In this document: positions 17,057 through 26,535 of the stretch, in pieces
How positions within the stretch are numbered: the first letter of the stretch is position 1
Layout of the letters: every line of letters begins with the position of its first letter
NCBI RefSeq assembly: GCF_000376565.1
Contig: NZ_BARG01000063.1
Span: forward strand, 1 to 64,000
DNA length: 64,000 nucleotides
Direction: 5' to 3'
Origin: Streptomyces hokutonensis
Lineage (GTDB): Bacteria; Actinomycetota; Actinomycetes; Streptomycetales; Streptomycetaceae
Notes under the pieces: generated by a model
Databases searched by the model: none
Told to the model about the DNA's origin: nothing
What the model saw: the letters and a program-made list of their open reading frames with translations, nothing else
Made by a program: the position numbers and the translations under genes

Positions 17057-17761
17057 CTATCCAGGGGCAACCGCGCGCCCGGTCTGCGGCGAGATCATCC
17101 CGGCGCACAGCCCCCGAGCCGCCAACCCCTGCGCGATGCGCGGGATCGCCGCGACCGTGTTGGCCGGCCAGTCGTGCATCAGGATGATCTGGCCGGTGGT
17201 GAGGCGAGCGGCCGCTGCGACGATCGCGTCGGTGGTCGCGCCGTTCCAGTCCTGGGAGTCGACGTCCCAGATGATCTCCTTCAGACCGTACTTGGCCTCT
17301 ACGGCCTTCACCGTCGCGTTGGTCTCGCCGTAGGGCGGGCGGAAGAGTCTGGGTGTGCCGCCGCCCGCGGCCGCGACGGCCTGCTGGGTCCGGGAGATCT
17401 CCGAGTCGATCGTCGCCTGGGTCTGCTGGGTGAGGTGCGGGTGGGTGTAGCTGTGGTTGCCGACCCACATGCCGGCGGCGACCTCGGCCCTGACCTGTGC
17501 CGGGTAAGTGGCCGCGTACTGGCCCTCGTTGAACGTCGTGGCCCGAAGGCCGTTCTGCTTCAGCGCGTTGAGGAGGGCGGGGGTGTTGCCGGACGGACCG
17601 TCGTCGAAGGTGAGGCCGACGTAACCGTTGCAAGTGGCGGCCCGTGCGGGGGTGTTGAGGCCTACGGCGAGGGTGCCCGCGGCGATCAGCGCGGCGACGG
17701 CGAGCACGGTGGTCGGCGTGGCCGACCGGGGTCGTAACGAGAAGTGCGGTGCGGACTTCAT
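17057..17761 (-). CDS. Secreted polysaccharide deacetylase (CE4), acetyl-xylan-esterase-like
   Basis: A 234-residue exported NodB-fold metal-dependent deacetylase. A signal peptide of about 41 residues ends T-P-A-R-A. The catalytic motif 1 T-F-D-D-G-P holds the base and metal Asp, motif 2 H-S-Y-T-H gives the two metal His, and R-P-P-Y-G-E is motif 3. The late I-L-M-H-D-W carries the final His. It sits 23 bp downstream of a GH11 xylanase in the same direction. From memory this matches the xlnB-axeA pair of S. lividans, so removal of acetyl groups from xylan is the likely role. Unlike AxeA it stops directly after the catalytic domain, with no linker or xylan-binding module. Chitooligosaccharide deacetylation is the alternative. 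Confidence 0.82.
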   Translation of the reverse strand: MKSAPHFSLRPRSATPTTVLAVAALIAAGTLAVGLNTPARAATCNGYVGLTFDDGPSGNTPALLNALKQNGLRATTFNEGQYAATYPAQVRAEVAAGMWVGNHSYTHPHLTQQTQATIDSEISRTQQAVAAAGGGTPRLFRPPYGETNATVKAVEAKYGLKEIIWDVDSQDWNGATTDAIVAAAARLTTGQIILMHDWPANTVAAIPRIAQGLAARGLCAGMISPQTGRAVAPG

Positions 17762-17784
17762 GTGAGGTGTCCTCCCGAACTGGT

Positions 17785-18471
17785 TCAGCCCACCGTGATG
17801 TTGGAGTTCCCGCTGCTCTGGTAGCCCTCGGTCGCGAGGATCATGTAGTAGCTGAAGCTGCCCAGCGGCATTCCGGCGCGGGCCCAGGCGTCGAAGTGGT
17901 TGCCGGTGGTGATGGTGCCGCCGGTGCGCTTCGTCTGCCGGACGCTCCAGTACTGGTCGAAGGTCTTCGTGCCTTCCACCGAGGGGGCGTTGTACCGCGT
18001 GGTCTTGTAGATGTCGTAGGTGCCGCCGTCACTGGTGACGGTGCCCTTGTACGTGCCCGTGGGCCGGTAGGTGCCCCAGTTGTCGACGATGTAGTACTCG
18101 ACGAGCGGGTTCGACGTCCATCCGTAGAGCGACAGGTAGCCGTTGCCGGACGGGTTGAAGCTGCCCGAGTACGTCACGGTCCGGCGGGCGCCGTTGCTCC
18201 AGCCCTTGCCTGCCACGAAGTTGCCGGTGTTGCGCCACGTGGTGCCGTAGTTGCCCCCGGAGTTGAGGGTCATGGAGACCGTGCCCTGGGAGTCGGTCCA
18301 GAACGAGTAGTAGTAGCCGTTGTTGGTGCCGGTCTGGTTCGTGGTGATCACCGTCGCGGCACTCGCGGTGCCGGGCAGGGTCATCGCCGCGAGGAGGGCC
18401 AGCAACAGGGCGCAGGCGCCGCTGATTGACAGCCGTAAGCGATGTGTCGTGCGTGCGGGTGTGTGGTCCAT
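17785..18471 (-). CDS. Secreted endo-1,4-beta-xylanase, GH11
   Basis: A 228-residue extracellular xylanase that cleaves beta-1,4-xylan. The signal peptide runs to about residue 38 (T-A-S-A-A). The mature beta-jelly-roll is a textbook GH11 domain: N-P-L-V-E-Y-Y-I-V-D-N-W-G with the nucleophile Glu, and I-L-A-T-E-G-Y-Q-S-S-G with the acid/base Glu. The protein ends at N-I-T-V-G, immediately after the catalytic fold, so it lacks the Gly-rich linker and binding module of S. lividans XlnB and is built like XlnC. It is first in an operon with the CE4 deacetylase. Three CGAA-N3-TTCG palindromes upstream suggest repression by a BxlR-type or related xylan-response regulator. Confidence 0.93.
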   Translation of the reverse strand: MDHTPARTTHRLRLSISGACALLLALLAAMTLPGTASAATVITTNQTGTNNGYYYSFWTDSQGTVSMTLNSGGNYGTTWRNTGNFVAGKGWSNGARRTVTYSGSFNPSGNGYLSLYGWTSNPLVEYYIVDNWGTYRPTGTYKGTVTSDGGTYDIYKTTRYNAPSVEGTKTFDQYWSVRQTKRTGGTITTGNHFDAWARAGMPLGSFSYYMILATEGYQSSGNSNITVG

Positions 18472-18526
18472 GCCGCGTCAGTGTTGGTACGTCCCTGTCA
18501 ACTGTCAATAGTTTCGGTAGTGGATT

Positions 18527-18633
18527 CGAAATATTCGCCGACATATTGGCAGGTGAGATCAGCGAAAAGACGTGTATCACTCACAGAGTGAATCTTCTTC
18601 TCGAATGTCCGAATGTTTCGAGCGAATGTTTCG
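18527..18633. promoter_or_regulatory. Three CGAA-N3-TTCG operator boxes (xylanase control)
   Basis: CGAAATATTCG lies at 18527-18537, and CGAATGTTTCG occurs twice at 18610-18620 and 18623-18633. A degenerate fourth, CGAAGAATCGG, overlaps at 18632-18642. All fit the palindromic element described upstream of Streptomyces xylanase genes (arms CGAA/TTCG). The surrounding 18472-18738 spacer is markedly AT-richer than its neighbours and serves the divergent xylanase and peptidase genes. Confidence 0.65.
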
Positions 18634-18738
18634 AAGAATCGGCGAGAGTGGTCGTTGACAACGGTCACCCCGTACACAAAAGCTGGCAGGAGCACGCCAA
18701 AACCGTGAGTGCCACAGCGTCCACCGGAGGGACACGAC

Positions 18739-20073
18739 ATGGCGGCGACAGCGTGGGAGGCGGCGGCCGGCCCGCCGCGCCCGATGGACCGCTACCCCAC
18801 GGTCGCGGAGGTCACCGAGTCGGCCCGGCTGCTGGTCTCCCGGTTTCCGGGCACCGTACGACTGCGCCGGATCGGGGCGTCCCGCGCGGGCCGGCCGATC
18901 CTGATGCTGTCCGTGGGGCGCGGGCCGCGCCATGTCCTGGTGGTCGCCGGACCGCACCCCGACGAGCCGGTGGGCGGCGCGACCGCGCTCACGCTGGCGG
19001 AGCGGATCGCCCGCGGCGACCGGCTGTCGGCGGCGACCGACCCCGCCCTCGTCACCTGGGACATCGTGCTGTGCCTCGACCCGGACGGCGCGGCGCTGAG
19101 CAGCAACTCCGGTTCCACCTTGAAGAGTTACTACCGCACCGCCTTCCGCCCGGTCGCCGCGGAGCAGCCCGAGTGGGCCCCGATCGTCAAGCACCCGCTC
19201 CCGGAGAGCCGCGCGCTGTTCCAACTCATCGACGTGCTGCGGCCGTTCCTCCAGTGCTCGCTGCACAGCACCGATGTGGGCGGCAGCTGGGTCCAGTTGA
19301 CCCGCGACCTGCCCGAACTGGCCGAACCCTTCCGGGCGTCCGCCGACGAACTCGGCATCCCGCTCCAGTACGGCACGTACGACGCCCTGTACTGGGAGAA
19401 CCCGAGCCCCGCCGTCTACGTCCTGCCCCCGCCGGACAGCACGGGCCGGCTGGCGGCCGGGTCGGAGAACATCGGGCTGTCCACCTGGTGCGCGCCCCTG
19501 CGCTACGGCGGTGTCACCGCGATCGTCGAAGTCCCCATGTGGGCAACGGACTTGGCCGCCGACACGACCCCGTACCCGGCGGCCGACCACGCCCTGCGCG
19601 AGCTGGCCGAACTGGTGCTGGACGGCGGCCGCCAGGTGACCGCCGTACTCCACAAGGCACGCGGATTCCTGCCGCCGGCCCAGGACGACCCGCTCAGACG
19701 CGTACTGGAGTGGATGGCCGACGGCCTCTACGACATGGTCGCCGACTCCTGGAAACCACTCGCCCGCCAGGCCGCCGCCGCGACCCACCCCGACGATCCG
19801 CGCCACCTGACGACCGCCCAGGTCTCGGCCCTGAACATCGTGGCCCGCCGCCAGCCCATCCGCGCGGCGGGCCTTCTGCTACGCCTCCTGGAGGCGGCCA
19901 AGGACCCGGCCGCCCCGGGGCTGCACCGCGAGCTGGACGAGCTCTGCACCACATGGTGCACGGACTTCGAGCGGGCCCTCGGGGTGCGCTGGGTGCCGGT
20001 GCGCGACCAGGTGGAACACCAGACCCGCACGGTGCTGGCCGCGGCCGAGAGCGCACTGAAGACCCTCCGCTGA
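18739..20073 (+). CDS. M14-family zinc carboxypeptidase-like protein
   Basis: A 444-residue protein with the M14 metallopeptidase arrangement: zinc ligands in G-P-H-P-D-E (His73, Glu76) and C-S-L-H-S (His176), and a likely catalytic Glu in the strand A-I-V-E-V-P near 265. No signal peptide is present, so it is probably cytoplasmic and may process cell-wall peptides or modified amino acids rather than digest external protein. The last ~150 residues are helical and have no match I recognise. ATG 18739 is supported by GGAGGG 7 bases upstream. The divergent neighbour is the xylanase; a shared regulator is possible, but a functional link is not obvious. Confidence 0.75.
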   Translation: MAATAWEAAAGPPRPMDRYPTVAEVTESARLLVSRFPGTVRLRRIGASRAGRPILMLSVGRGPRHVLVVAGPHPDEPVGGATALTLAERIARGDRLSAATDPALVTWDIVLCLDPDGAALSSNSGSTLKSYYRTAFRPVAAEQPEWAPIVKHPLPESRALFQLIDVLRPFLQCSLHSTDVGGSWVQLTRDLPELAEPFRASADELGIPLQYGTYDALYWENPSPAVYVLPPPDSTGRLAAGSENIGLSTWCAPLRYGGVTAIVEVPMWATDLAADTTPYPAADHALRELAELVLDGGRQVTAVLHKARGFLPPAQDDPLRRVLEWMADGLYDMVADSWKPLARQAAAATHPDDPRHLTTAQVSALNIVARRQPIRAAGLLLRLLEAAKDPAAPGLHRELDELCTTWCTDFERALGVRWVPVRDQVEHQTRTVLAAAESALKTLR

Positions 20074-20100
20074 CAGTCCCTCTCCGTCGTTCGACTCCCG

Positions 20101-20712
20101 TCACCGCCCCGCGAGAATCGCCTCCACCCCGAACTCGAACCGCTCGTCGAAGGACCCCGGCGCGAGATGTCCGGCCACGCGGTGCAGCGCGGGGTGGGTC
20201 GTCGCGGAGATCGCGCGGGCCAGGATGTCGCCCAGCGGACGGTGGTCGACGGCCTGCTCCTCCTGGGTGAGGCCCAGGGCGAAGTAGATGACGGCCCACG
20301 AGGTCCAGGCGGCCTCACGGTCACCGAGGCCGCACGCGAGCAGCGCCTCCACCAGGGCCTCCGCGAAGGCGAGGGTGCCCGGCTCGGCGGGGTAGGTGCC
20401 GACCACCAGGGCCGCGCCGTCACGGTGGGACAGCAGGCCGCGGCGGAAACGGCGGGCCAACTCGCGGGCCCGCTCGGCGGGTTCGGCCGGGAGGTCGGTG
20501 AGCGGGATCTCGCCGAGTACGGCGTCCGCCATCAGATCCAGCATCCGGGCCTTGGTCTTCACATGCCACTGCACGGTGTTGATGCGTACGCCGAGCCGGT
20601 CGGCGACGGCCCGGGTGGACACCGCGTCGAGGCCCTTCTCGTCCAGGAGATCCAGTCCCGCGCGAATCACCGTGGCCGGATCCAGTCGGTCGCTCTGTTG
20701 CCTATTGGTCAC
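20101..20712 (-). CDS. TetR-family transcriptional regulator
   Basis: A 203-residue repressor. The N-terminal helix-turn-helix (A-V-S-T-R-A-V-A-D-R-L-G-V-R-I-N-T-V-Q-W-H) is followed by a helical ligand pocket of the class-1 TetR C-terminal type (R-F-R-R-G-L-L-S-H-R-D-G-A). The GTG start at 20712 lies inside an operator-like palindrome, and a second perfect palindrome sits 35 bp away toward the divergent monooxygenase gene. Autoregulation plus repression of the oxidase/SDR operon is the simplest reading. The inducer is probably an aromatic compound or antibiotic that the monooxygenase modifies; this is inference. Confidence 0.88.
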   Translation of the reverse strand: MTNRQQSDRLDPATVIRAGLDLLDEKGLDAVSTRAVADRLGVRINTVQWHVKTKARMLDLMADAVLGEIPLTDLPAEPAERARELARRFRRGLLSHRDGAALVVGTYPAEPGTLAFAEALVEALLACGLGDREAAWTSWAVIYFALGLTQEEQAVDHRPLGDILARAISATTHPALHRVAGHLAPGSFDERFEFGVEAILAGR

Positions 20713-20754
20713 CGACCTAGTTTACTGCACCCACAGACATTGGTCAGCGACCAA
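20705..20754. promoter_or_regulatory. Pair of TetR operators
   Basis: TTGGTCAGCGACCAA at 20740-20754 is a perfect inverted repeat. TTGGTCACCGACCTA at 20705-20719 is the same site with one mismatch and overlaps the repressor start codon. Centre spacing is 35 bp. The sites cover the whole divergent promoter region. Confidence 0.75.
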
Positions 20755-20769
20755 GAAGTGGGTGGTTCC

Positions 20770-22287
20770 GTGGAAACACAGCAGGTCGTCATCGCCGGAG
20801 GCGGACCCGTCGGGCTCTGGCTCGCCGCCGAGCTGCGGCTGAACAACATCTCCGTCACCGTCCTGGAAACGCGCACCGACATCGACCAGCGCTCCAAGGC
20901 GCTCACCGTGCACCCGCGCGGCATCGAGGTACTGGCCTCGCGCGGGATCCACCGGCGCTTCCTCGACGAGAGCCTGAAGATCTCCACCGGCCACTTCGCC
21001 AACCTCGCCAACCGGCTCGACTTCTCCCTCCTCGACACCCCGTTCCCGTACACCCTCTTCATCCCGCAGGCCCGCACCGAGGCGCTCTTCGAGGAGTACG
21101 CCCTCGGGCTCGGCGCGAACATCCGGCGCGGCCACCGCGTCACGGGCCTCACCGAGCACCCGGACTCGGTGACCGTCCAAGTGGAGGGGCCGCAGGGGCC
21201 GTACGAGATCAGGACCGAGTACCTCGCGGGCTGCGACGGCACCCGGAGCACCGTGCGCGAGGCGGCCGGGATCGGCTTCCCCGGTACGGACTCCCGCTAC
21301 CTCGGCTGGCTCGGTGACGTGCTCTTCGACAACCCGCCGGCGCCCGGTTTCAACCGCTTCACCGAGCGCGGCGGCCTGATGGTCGTGCCGCTGCCCGACA
21401 ACCGGTGGCGCATCGCCGGTACGAGTCCCGACAGCGCGACCACCGAGTGGCCCGGCGACTTCACACTGGAGGAACTGCGGCGGAAGGTCGTCGACATCGC
21501 GGGCGAGGACTTCGGCATGCGTGACCCGTCCTGGCTCTCCCGCTACGGCAACGCCACGCGCCTGGCCACCCACTACCGGCGTGGCCGCGTCGTGCTCGCG
21601 GGCGACGCCGCGCACCAGCACTACCCCACCGGCGGTGTCGGCATGAACGTCGGCTTCCAGGACGCCTTCAACCTCGGCTGGAAGCTGGCCGCGACGATCG
21701 ACGGCTGGGCCTCGGAGGGGCTGCTGGACAGCTACCACACCGACCGCCACCCGGTCGGCGAGCAATTGATGGAGCACAGCCGCGCGCAGACCTACCTGTT
21801 CCACGCGTTCACGCCCGAGGGCCTCGCCCTGCGCGATCTGCTGAGCCGAATGGTTCCGGAATCAAGGGAGTTCAGCGACGTACTGGCCGGCCGCCTCACC
21901 GCGCTCGACGTCGCCTACCCGAGCCCCGACCCCACGGCCCACCCGGTGACCGGCACCCGCGCCCCCGACCTCGCGCTCCCCGGCACGGACAGCACCCTGT
22001 TCGGCGCGCTGCGGGCGGACTCGTACGTCCTGCTCGACCTGACGGCGGAGGGCACGCTGGCCGATCGGGCCCGGCAGCGGGTGGCGGTGCACGGCGGGGC
22101 CCCCGACCGGACGCGGCCTGCCTGGGCGGACGTACGCGCCGCGCTGATCCGCCCCGACGGACATGTCGCGTGGGCCTGGACGGAACAGGACGACATCAAG
22201 CTGGCGGCACAGGTGGACACGGTCGTCGCCACGACCCTCGGCCGCTGGTCGCACGGAAAGGAACCGGCCTCATGGATCTCGGACTGA
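20770..22287 (+). CDS. FAD-dependent aromatic-ring hydroxylase (class A monooxygenase)
   Basis: A 505-residue flavoprotein monooxygenase of the PheA/TfdB/RdmE type, using NAD(P)H and O2 to hydroxylate an aromatic substrate. Visible motifs are V-V-I-A-G-G-G-P-V-G-L near the N-terminus, the D-G motif G-C-D-G-T-R-S-T-V, and G-D-A-A-H-Q-H-Y-P-T-G-G-V-G-M-N near residue 280. The C-terminal ~110 residues form the thioredoxin-like domain usual in this family. GTG 20770 gives the expected N-terminus; GTG 20758 is a close alternative. It overlaps the downstream SDR gene by 16 bp and is controlled from the divergent TetR operators. Rifampicin-type antibiotic inactivation or catabolism are candidate roles. 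Confidence 0.85.
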   Translation: METQQVVIAGGGPVGLWLAAELRLNNISVTVLETRTDIDQRSKALTVHPRGIEVLASRGIHRRFLDESLKISTGHFANLANRLDFSLLDTPFPYTLFIPQARTEALFEEYALGLGANIRRGHRVTGLTEHPDSVTVQVEGPQGPYEIRTEYLAGCDGTRSTVREAAGIGFPGTDSRYLGWLGDVLFDNPPAPGFNRFTERGGLMVVPLPDNRWRIAGTSPDSATTEWPGDFTLEELRRKVVDIAGEDFGMRDPSWLSRYGNATRLATHYRRGRVVLAGDAAHQHYPTGGVGMNVGFQDAFNLGWKLAATIDGWASEGLLDSYHTDRHPVGEQLMEHSRAQTYLFHAFTPEGLALRDLLSRMVPESREFSDVLAGRLTALDVAYPSPDPTAHPVTGTRAPDLALPGTDSTLFGALRADSYVLLDLTAEGTLADRARQRVAVHGGAPDRTRPAWADVRAALIRPDGHVAWAWTEQDDIKLAAQVDTVVATTLGRWSHGKEPASWISD

Positions 22288-23027
22288 AGGACAGGGTCTA
22301 CGTCGTCACCGGCGGCACGCGCGGCCTCGGCTACGCGGTCGCCCGCGAACTGGCCGCCGACGGCGCCAAGGTGGTGGTCACCGGCCGCGACAAGAACCGC
22401 GCGGCGGAGGCGGCGGCGGAACTGGGCCCGAACGCGGCCGGAGTCGCCATGGACAACTCCGCCCCGCACGCACCACAGCAACTGATCGCCACCGCGCGGG
22501 AGTTGTTCGGCGGGTTCGACGGCATCCTCGTCAGCGTCGGCGGCCCGCCTGCGGGCAATGTCGCGGACAACACCGACGAGCAGTGGCAGGAGGCCTTCGA
22601 GTCGGTGTTCCTGGGCGCGGTACGCCTGGCCCGAGCGGCCGCCGCGGAACTCGGTGCGGGCGGCGCGATCGGCCTCGTCCTCTCCATCACCGCACACGAA
22701 CCGACCCCCGGCATGACCATCTCCAACGGCCTCCGCCCCGGCCTCGCCGGCTTCACCAAGTCCCTGGCAGACGAACTGGGCCCCCGCGGAATCCGCGCCT
22801 TCGGCCTGCTGCCGGGCCGGATCGGCACGGATCGCATGCGCGAACTGGACGGCCTCTCCCCCGACCCCACCGCACGGCGCGCCGCCAACGAGTCGGCCAT
22901 CCCGCTCCGCCGCTACGGAACCCCGGAGGAATTCGGCCGCGCGGGCGCGTTCATGCTGTCACCGGCGGCTTCGTACATCACCGGGGTGATGGTGTCGGTC
23001 GATGGTGGCGTGCGGCGGGGGTTCTGA
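22272..23027 (+). CDS. Atypical SDR-family protein lacking the catalytic Tyr/Lys
   Basis: A 251-residue SDR with an intact nucleotide loop T-G-G-T-R-G-L-G (residues 13-20). The N-N-A-G motif is replaced by V-S-V-G-G-P, and the Y-x3-K pair is replaced by S-x3-R (Ser151, Arg155 in I-S-N-G-L-R-P-G). This S-N-x2-R pattern marks a known subgroup of SDR proteins whose chemistry differs from classical dehydrogenases. ATG 22272 overlaps the end of the monooxygenase gene and has AAGGAA upstream, so the two are translationally coupled. It may act on, or bind, the hydroxylated product of its partner. Confidence 0.82.
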   Translation: MDLGLKDRVYVVTGGTRGLGYAVARELAADGAKVVVTGRDKNRAAEAAAELGPNAAGVAMDNSAPHAPQQLIATARELFGGFDGILVSVGGPPAGNVADNTDEQWQEAFESVFLGAVRLARAAAAELGAGGAIGLVLSITAHEPTPGMTISNGLRPGLAGFTKSLADELGPRGIRAFGLLPGRIGTDRMRELDGLSPDPTARRAANESAIPLRRYGTPEEFGRAGAFMLSPAASYITGVMVSVDGGVRRGF

Positions 23028-23108
23028 GGCGGTAGGCCAGTGGGCGCGGGGAGGGGATTGCGGGATCCCGACGCCCCCAACTCCCGTGCCCGGCCTGCCG
23101 TCCGCCGC

Positions 23109-24527
23109 TCACAGCGGCCAGGCGGTCAGCAGATCGCCGGGACCGTAGGCGGCCTCAAGCCCCGGACAGTCGACTCCACCGCGCGAGACCGCCACGACTG
23201 GCACAGGTTCGTCGGTGAGGGCGGCCCGGTGTCGGTGGAGAGCGGCCAGGTCGTGCCGGTCGAAGGGCGACTGCTCCAGCCACTTGATGGAGCCGACGAA
23301 GAGCAGCTCCTTGGCAATGGGGGCGCGATCCGCCCCGACGAGATCGATCTCGACGTCGTTGGTACGGGTCCAGTAGCCGCCCACCGCGGGGGCCGCGGGA
23401 AGCCGATCGTCAGGCAGTATCCGCGCCAGGGCCTCACGGACAAGGGGCTCGACGGCCCGGCCGCGCCAGCTGGTCCAGTTCTCCCGGATCCGCGCCAAGG
23501 TCAGATCGCCCCGCCCCCGCTCGATCTCCTCCATGGAGGGGCCGAGCAGGTGCAGCCAGAACCGCAGGTAGGGATCTGTCACCCGATAACGACGATCCTT
23601 CGACGGGCGCAGCGATACGGGCAGCTCCGCGGCGACGATCCGCTTGTTCGTGAGCAGCTCCAGGGCCCGCTGCAGGGGCGTGGCCCCGATTCCGCCGGCT
23701 GCCCGGGCGATGTTGGTAAAGGTCCGCTCGCCGCTGCCGATGGCCGCCAGCACCGTACGGGCCTGAGCCTGCGGGGGGAATTCGGCAGCCAGCGAGCGCT
23801 CGGCGGACACGAGCAGGGCCGAAACCGGATCGCTCAACGCCTCGCCGAGGAAGTCCCACAGCCCTGCGCCGCGCGGCCACTCGGCGCAGATCAGCGGCAG
23901 TCCGCCGGTGATCAGGGCGGCGTCGAAGGCTTCCGCCGGATCCAGCCCGAGCATCTGTCCCACCTCGGCGGGGTTCAGTGCTCCCAGCACCATCTCCCGG
24001 CCGCGCTGGTGGAAGGGGCGCCCGTAGCTGTTCAGGGCCTCCATCATCGACAGATCGGAGCCGATGAGGACCAGCAGCACCGGCCTGGTCTCCAGCACCC
24101 GGTCCCAGGCCCGCTGGAGCATCCCCTCAAAGGCGCCGTCGGCATCCATCAGGTACGGCACCTCGTCGATGACCAGCACGCTCGTCCGGTCGGCGGGCAG
24201 CGCGGCGGCCAGCACGTCGAACGCGGCGTCCCAGCTCTCCGGCCGTGCGGCGGCCACCAGCCCCGCCAACGGCAGCGTCGACGCCCGGGCGTCGCGGGCC
24301 AGCCGTGCCAGGTCATCCCCGGGGGACGCACCGGTCGCCGCATAGAACAGGAACGGCGCTCCGGAGCGCTCCGCAAACCGCTCGACCAGCCGCGACTTGC
24401 CCACCCGGCGCCGCCCGCGCAACATCAGGCACCGACCGGGCCGCTCCCCGCCAATCCCGGCCGCCACCTTCTGCAGCTCCCGCTCCAACGTCGCCAGCTC
24501 CTGGCGACGGCCTACGAAGTCCACCAT
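23109..24527 (-). CDS. AAA-type ATPase with C-terminal DUF234 domain
   Basis: A 472-residue protein resembling the archaeal-type STAND ATPases. Residues ~34-44 form Walker A G-R-R-R-V-G-K-S, and Walker B is L-V-I-D-E-V-P-Y near 118. The C-terminal DUF234 region has D-V-E-I-D-L-V followed by V-G-S-I-K-W, a PD-(D/E)XK-like pattern. A winged-helix segment (T-F-T-N-I-A-R-A-A-G-G-I-G) lies between. Such proteins are sporadically distributed in bacteria and their function is unknown. The gene stands alone and is preceded within 25 bp by a perfect nested palindrome in an AT-rich patch. This may be an acquired, tightly regulated gene. Confidence 0.75.
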   Translation of the reverse strand: MVDFVGRRQELATLERELQKVAAGIGGERPGRCLMLRGRRRVGKSRLVERFAERSGAPFLFYAATGASPGDDLARLARDARASTLPLAGLVAAARPESWDAAFDVLAAALPADRTSVLVIDEVPYLMDADGAFEGMLQRAWDRVLETRPVLLVLIGSDLSMMEALNSYGRPFHQRGREMVLGALNPAEVGQMLGLDPAEAFDAALITGGLPLICAEWPRGAGLWDFLGEALSDPVSALLVSAERSLAAEFPPQAQARTVLAAIGSGERTFTNIARAAGGIGATPLQRALELLTNKRIVAAELPVSLRPSKDRRYRVTDPYLRFWLHLLGPSMEEIERGRGDLTLARIRENWTSWRGRAVEPLVREALARILPDDRLPAAPAVGGYWTRTNDVEIDLVGADRAPIAKELLFVGSIKWLEQSPFDRHDLAALHRHRAALTDEPVPVVAVSRGGVDCPGLEAAYGPGDLLTAWPL

Positions 24528-24551
24528 GTTCGCCGACCTCCACCCATGAAA

Positions 24552-24582
24552 CTAACGACGATGTTACTAACATAGACGTTAG
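24552..24582. promoter_or_regulatory. Perfect 31-bp nested palindrome upstream of the DUF234 ATPase gene
   Basis: The outer arms are CTAACG (24552-24557) and CGTTAG (24577-24582). The inner arms are ATGTTA (24561-24566) and TAACAT (24568-24573), symmetric around base 24567, with unpaired 3-bp spacers. All 12 arm pairs match. It lies 25-55 bp before the ATPase start, where a repressor would block transcription. The cognate regulator is not in the immediate neighbourhood. Confidence 0.7.
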
Positions 24583-24646
24583 CGGGGAGGAGGGGTGATC
24601 GACCGCGCAGAGGAAGCCGGGGTTGCGAAGCGGCTACGTCACTCGC

Positions 24647-25735
<1,089 letters not shown>

Positions 25736-25924
25736 GTTGCGACTTCCCGTACGTGAGAGGCGTGAGAGCGATGAGGGGGCTCGCGGGGCTGCGGCCCGGG
25801 GCCGATCCACCAGTCTACGGCGTGGGCCGCGCCCTCCCGGCTCCGCCTCGAACACCTGGCCAAGGTCTGCTCATCGGCGTGTCCCAGGGCCTATTCGGCA
25901 CATAAACCGACCTAAGTTGGTCCA

Positions 25925-26500
25925 GTGGAGCAACACAGGACACGACCCCCACAGCCCGGCGCGAGACGCGGAGCCCCGCCGCTGCCCCCGCAGGCGGGCC
26001 GGGGCCCGAACGGCGGCCCGGCCCGTACGACCCGACCGGGACCCCAGCCGCGTGGCACCGCGCAGCGCCGTCCGGCGGCCGTACGACGCCCCGGCCCGGC
26101 GACACCCCAGTCCGTACGGCCGCTGCCGAACCCCCGGCTCACCGGGCTCGGCGGCGGCCTGTTCTGCGCGGCCGTGATGATCGTGCTCGGGTTCCTCGAC
26201 CAGCTGCTGTTCGGGGCGTCGCTGACCGTGTACGGCGTGCTGTTCCTGCCGGTGTGCGTGCTGACGGCGGTCTGGATCCGGCGCGGCGACCTGCTGACCG
26301 CGCCGGTCGTCGTGCCGATCGCCTTCGCCGTCGGCCTGCTCCCGGTGGCCGACGGCAGCGGCGGCCTCGGCAACCGCCTGATGGGCCTGGTCACCGCCCT
26401 CGCCACCCAGGCCGGCTGGCTCTACGGCGGCACGCTCGTCGCGGGCCTCATCGCGACGGTCCGCAGAATCCAGCTGGTGAACCGACGCCGACGCGGGTGA
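25925..26500 (+). CDS. DUF6542-type integral membrane protein
   Basis: A 191-residue protein with a ~70-residue cytoplasmic head of Pro, Arg, Gly and Gln, followed by four hydrophobic helices starting at L-T-G-L-G-G-G-L-F-C-A-A-V. A short basic tail ends the protein. From memory it matches the DUF6542 proteins found between ychF and ppgK in streptomycetes. The start is GTG 25925. No catalytic residues are visible and the function is unknown; the disordered basic head suggests contact with nucleic acid or phospholipid. Confidence 0.75.
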   Translation: MEQHRTRPPQPGARRGAPPLPPQAGRGPNGGPARTTRPGPQPRGTAQRRPAAVRRPGPATPQSVRPLPNPRLTGLGGGLFCAAVMIVLGFLDQLLFGASLTVYGVLFLPVCVLTAVWIRRGDLLTAPVVVPIAFAVGLLPVADGSGGLGNRLMGLVTALATQAGWLYGGTLVAGLIATVRRIQLVNRRRRG

Positions 26501-26535
26501 CCCGGGGCGACCCGACGGGGGGGCTGGACGGAGGG

